DNA of 7,882 nt, from the NCBI GenBank assembly GCA_014380505.1, contig JACMJT010000453.1, positions 1-7,882 on the forward strand, written 5' to 3'. The first letter of the stretch is position 1. Each line of letters opens with the position of its first letter. Made by a program: the position numbers and the translations under genes. Source of the stretch: Hyphomicrobiales bacterium. Its GTDB lineage: Bacteria > Pseudomonadota > Alphaproteobacteria > Rhizobiales > Aestuariivirgaceae. Positions 5,512 through 7,882 of this stretch are shown one piece after another. The notes beneath the pieces are model-generated. The model saw nothing but the letters and a program-made list of their open reading frames with translations, was not told where the DNA came from and did not search any database.

Positions 5512-6818
5512 TCGACGACCTTCTGAACATCGCCAGCGATGCTGTTGCCCACGCGCGCAAGCTCGGCGCCGATGCCGCGGAAGCATCGGTGGCGGACGGC
5601 CGCAGCACCGATGTGGAAATGCGCGACGGCCGGATTGAAAAGCTCGAAGGCTCCGAAGGGCGGCGCATTGGGCTCACGGTGTTCAACGGCAAATCCTCCG
5701 CCACGATCTCCGGAAGTGTGCTGACGAAGGAGGCTATCCACCGCCTGGCTGAGAACGCACTTGCCATGGCGAAGCTCGCTCCACCCAATCCCTTTGCGGG
5801 CATCGCCGATCCGCAACAGCTCGCCACCTCGTTTCCTAAACTCGATCTTGTCTCCGAGCAGCTTCCCGGCGCCGCTGAGCTTGAGCGCATGGCGCGCGAT
5901 GTCGAAAAAGCGGCTTTGGGCGTTGCAAGTGTCAGCAAATCCGGCGGCGCCAGTGCCTCCGCATCGGATCGAAGCGCCGCACTCGTCATCTCCAATGGCT
6001 TTGCGCAAGGCAATCGGCGCACCGGCCTCTCAATCGGCGTTTCCGCGATCGCCGGCGAAGGCACGGCGATGGAACGCGACTATGACTATTCCTCGGCCAT
6101 CCATTTCGGCGATTTGCGGACGCCGGACTCCGTGGGTCTCGAAGCAGGCCGGAGGGCCGTGCGGCGGCTCAATTCGCGCAAAGTCAAATCACAGGCGGTT
6201 CCCATTGTTTTCGACCAGCGGGTGGCCTCGAGCCTTATCCACCATGTGCTGGGCGCCATCAGCGGATCGGCAATCGCTCGCGGCACGAGTTTCCTCAAGG
6301 ATTATCTGGGAAAACGGATATTTCCGGAGGGCATTACGATCGTCGAAGATCCCTTTATTCCGAGGGGCCTTGGCTCGCGGGCCTTCGACGGTGACGGGAT
6401 AGCGCGCGCAAAGCGGAATATTATTGATGGCGGCGTGCTGACCACATGGTTGCTCGATTTGCGCTCGGCGCGCCAGCTTAACCTGGCGCCCACGGGCCAC
6501 GGATCGGGGGTGTCCAATGTCTATCTGAAAGCCGGGACAGCGTCCCGCGACGAGCTGTTGCGGGACGTCCCCCGGGGACTTTATGTGACCGAGATGATCG
6601 GTTCGAGCGTCAACATGGTGACGGGCGACTACAGCCGCGGCGCTTCGGGCTTCTGGATCGAGAACGGCGAACTGACCTATCCCGTGAGTGAAATCACCAT
6701 CGCCGGCAATCTCAAGGACATGTTCCTCAATTTGACGCAGGCCTCCGACCTCGAATTCCGCACCAGCATCAATGCGCCGACGTGCCGGGTGGAGGGGTTG
6801 ACGATTGCCGGACTCTGA
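5508..6818 (+). CDS. pmbA: TldE/PmbA-family protein (partner of TldD metalloprotease)
   Basis: 436 residues, close to E. coli PmbA/TldE (about 450). In E. coli TldD and TldE form a heterodimeric protease that matures microcin B17 and degrades unfolded peptides such as the antitoxin CcdA; the metal-binding HExxxH belongs to TldD, not TldE. Here no HExxxH is visible; the region around residue 240 reads FDQRVASSLIHHVLGAISGSA, as in the TldE branch. Other family marks are VEMRDGRIEKLEGSEGRRIGL (about 38-58), SKSGGASASASDRSAALVISNGFAQG, and the C-terminal block NMVTGDYSRGASGFWIENGELTYPVSEITIAGNL (about 368-401). The start ATG 5508 overlaps the ubiA stop by 4 nt; there is no separate ribosome site, so coupling is likely. 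Its end overlaps the next gene by 14 nt. No tldD is present in this window. Confidence 0.92.
   Translation: MIDDLLNIASDAVAHARKLGADAAEASVADGRSTDVEMRDGRIEKLEGSEGRRIGLTVFNGKSSATISGSVLTKEAIHRLAENALAMAKLAPPNPFAGIADPQQLATSFPKLDLVSEQLPGAAELERMARDVEKAALGVASVSKSGGASASASDRSAALVISNGFAQGNRRTGLSIGVSAIAGEGTAMERDYDYSSAIHFGDLRTPDSVGLEAGRRAVRRLNSRKVKSQAVPIVFDQRVASSLIHHVLGAISGSAIARGTSFLKDYLGKRIFPEGITIVEDPFIPRGLGSRAFDGDGIARAKRNIIDGGVLTTWLLDLRSARQLNLAPTGHGSGVSNVYLKAGTASRDELLRDVPRGLYVTEMIGSSVNMVTGDYSRGASGFWIENGELTYPVSEITIAGNLKDMFLNLTQASDLEFRTSINAPTCRVEGLTIAGL
6791..6797 (+). promoter_or_regulatory. Strong Shine-Dalgarno for a TTG start nested in the end of pmbA
   Basis: GGAGGGG lies 7 nt before TTG 6805, inside the last codons of pmbA. 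It is the main reason to accept the rare TTG start of the phosphatase gene, as no ATG or GTG near the 5' end gives a family-like N-terminus with a comparable site. Confidence 0.6.
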
Positions 6819-7590
6819 TTGTCTGAGACAAGATGCGGAACTGCTGTTCGACGCGGTGCGCGAGGCCGGTGCCTTGGCTTTGACCATGTTTCGCCAGAAT
6901 GTGCGACGCTGGTCGAAACCTGATGGTTCGCCCGTGAGCGATGCTGACGTCAAGGTCGATGCGCTGTTGCGCGACAAACTCCACGCATCCCGGCCTGGCT
7001 ACGGCTGGCTGTCGGAAGAAACGCCCGACAGCGATGAACGGCTCGCCTGCGAGAAAGTCTGGGTGGCCGATCCGATCGACGGCACGAGGGCCTTCGTCAA
7101 TGGCGGCAGCGAATGGTGCATTGCCGCTGCCCTCGTATCGGCGGGACGGCCAACGGCTGCCGCCATCTACCGCCCCGTGTATGAGGAGTTCTATTCGGCG
7201 GTGGCCGGGGAAGGCGCCCGCATGAATGGCTCGAGCATCGTGACGACGGACGCCGATACGCTCACCAACGCCCACGTCGTGGGCACGCGAAAATCCCTTG
7301 CGCCGCTCAGCGAACATGGAATCCAGGCCGATGTCTCCGGCACATTGCCGCTACAACTGCGACTCGCTCTTGTGGCCTCGGGCCGGTTCGACGCCGCCGT
7401 GTCGTTCGGCAATAAGCACGACTGGGATCTCGCGGCAGGCGATTTGATCGTTCAGGAGGCGCAAGGGCAAGCCAGCGACCTTTCGGGCCGCAGCTATATT
7501 TACAACCGCCCGCAGGCGTGGCAGCACGGCATGGTCGCAGCAGGCAGCAAACGCCATACCAAACTCATTGAAGCGTTGAGGGCAACATGA
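6805..7590 (+). CDS. Inositol monophosphatase-family phosphatase (SuhB/CysQ-like)
   Basis: 261-residue member of the Mg2+-dependent, lithium-sensitive phosphatase family, which includes inositol-1-phosphatases and 3'(2'),5'-bisphosphate nucleotidases (CysQ, removing PAP in sulfate assimilation). The metal site is complete: GWLSEET with E71/E72, WVADPIDGTRAF with D89 and D92 (about 86-97), and KHDWDLAAGD (204-213) with D208. The N-terminal D-G-S-P-V-S-D-A-D segment (40-48) is the usual loop carrying a metal-bridging aspartate. The 'W-x-x-D-P-I-D-G-T-R-A-F' form with R after GT is common in alphaproteobacterial CysQ-like members, but the substrate cannot be settled from sequence. It begins at TTG 6805, 14 nt inside pmbA, with an excellent ribosome site, and ends in an ATGA overlap with the next gene. 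Confidence 0.9.
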   Translation: MPDSDCLRQDAELLFDAVREAGALALTMFRQNVRRWSKPDGSPVSDADVKVDALLRDKLHASRPGYGWLSEETPDSDERLACEKVWVADPIDGTRAFVNGGSEWCIAAALVSAGRPTAAAIYRPVYEEFYSAVAGEGARMNGSSIVTTDADTLTNAHVVGTRKSLAPLSEHGIQADVSGTLPLQLRLALVASGRFDAAVSFGNKHDWDLAAGDLIVQEAQGQASDLSGRSYIYNRPQAWQHGMVAAGSKRHTKLIEALRAT

Positions 7591-7823
7591 AGAAACAGCT
7601 CCTCCACATGGTCTTCGGCGGCGAGTTGAATGATCTCAAGGGCGTCGATTTCAAGGACCTCTCGGCGCTCGATGTCGTGGGATTCTATCCCGATTACGCG
7701 ACGGCGCATAAAGCGTGGCTGGGCAAGGCGCGCGAAACCATCGACAACGCGCAGATGCGCTATTTCATCGTGCACCTGCACCGCCTGCTCGACCCTGACG
7801 CCACGACGCCGGCCAAGGGCTGA
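7587..7823 (+). CDS. DUF4170-domain small protein
   Basis: 78-residue soluble protein of unknown function that matches the DUF4170 family of Alphaproteobacteria as I recall it: an N-terminal HMVFGGELNDL strand-turn, a central DVVGFYPDYATAHKAWLGKA segment and the conserved YFIVHLHRLLDP near the C-terminus (about 59-70). No signal peptide or membrane segment. It starts in an ATGA overlap with the phosphatase stop, with GAGGG at 7578-7582. Its steady place after the phosphatase and, in related genomes, before lipopolysaccharide genes (recalled, not checked) hints at a link to envelope biosynthesis, but no role is established. Confidence 0.85.
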   Translation: MKKQLLHMVFGGELNDLKGVDFKDLSALDVVGFYPDYATAHKAWLGKARETIDNAQMRYFIVHLHRLLDPDATTPAKG

Positions 7824-7826
7824 CGC

Positions 7827-7882
7827 ATGACGGACGAAGCGGCCGAGCCGCCGGCAACGCGTTCCATGTCGCGACCTCCGCG
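7827..7882 (+). CDS. 5' end of an unidentified gene, cut by the window edge
   Basis: ATG 7827 has AAGGG at 7815-7819 (7-nt spacing), lies 3 nt after the DUF4170 stop, and the frame stays open for the 18 codons available (MTDEAAEPPATRSMSRPP). An in-frame ATG at 7866 is an alternative start. The visible residues are a non-conserved, proline- and charge-rich leader, so the product cannot be identified. In related genomes I recall a DUF374-type lysophospholipid acyltransferase or the Kdo transferase WaaA next in this order; that is context-based guesswork. Confidence 0.55.
   Translation, partial: MTDEAAEPPATRSMSRPP

Noticed and set aside
5196..6008. Minus-strand open frame (270 codons) opposite ubiA and pmbA
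   Set aside because: Antisense to two genes with clear family motifs; no motif or plausible start of its own.
6189..6977. Minus-strand open frame (262 codons) opposite pmbA and the phosphatase gene
   Set aside because: Shadow of the real plus-strand genes; no family resemblance.

Overview
This window looks like chromosomal DNA from an alphaproteobacterium, most likely of the order Hyphomicrobiales (Rhizobiales) or a close relative. The evidence is the GC-rich coding style, the long-chain (plant/alphaproteobacterial) type of glutamate-cysteine ligase, a DUF4170 protein, and a gene order (rsmE-gshA divergent from ubiA-pmbA-inositol-phosphatase-like-DUF4170) that I recall from that group. No species can be named from the sequence alone.

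Region 1 (1-990) holds a complete nitronate monooxygenase-type flavoprotein. Region 2 (about 991-2348) is a small accessory pocket. It contains a Phd/YefM-type antitoxin with a PIN-domain VapC toxin, preceded by a promoter whose -10 box abuts a perfect 14-bp palindrome (a likely autoregulatory operator). It is followed by a second antitoxin-like gene whose ParE/RelE-like toxin survives only as a shortened, apparently frameshifted remnant. The pocket ends in a 135-bp inverted repeat with two 44-nt arms, lying between convergent genes.

Region 3 (2349-4547, minus strand) carries rsmE (16S rRNA m3U1498 methyltransferase) followed by gshA (glutathione synthesis, first step). Region 4 (about 4546-7882, plus strand) is a tightly packed set: ubiA (ubiquinone precursor prenyltransferase), a TldE/PmbA-family protein, an inositol-monophosphatase/CysQ-like phosphatase, a small DUF4170 protein and the first codons of another gene that runs off the window. 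These genes join by 4-nt stop/start overlaps, a 14-nt overlap and a 3-nt gap, so translational coupling in one operon is likely. The start codons of rsmE and ubiA sit back to back with essentially no space between them, so their promoters must lie inside each other's coding sequence or the starts are further in than assigned.

Most of the window is core housekeeping. The parts deserving a second look are the toxin-antitoxin pocket with its operator, the eroded second module, the inverted repeat, and the divergent rsmE/ubiA start arrangement. I found no convincing evidence of a wholly new system, CRISPR array, RNA gene or transposase.
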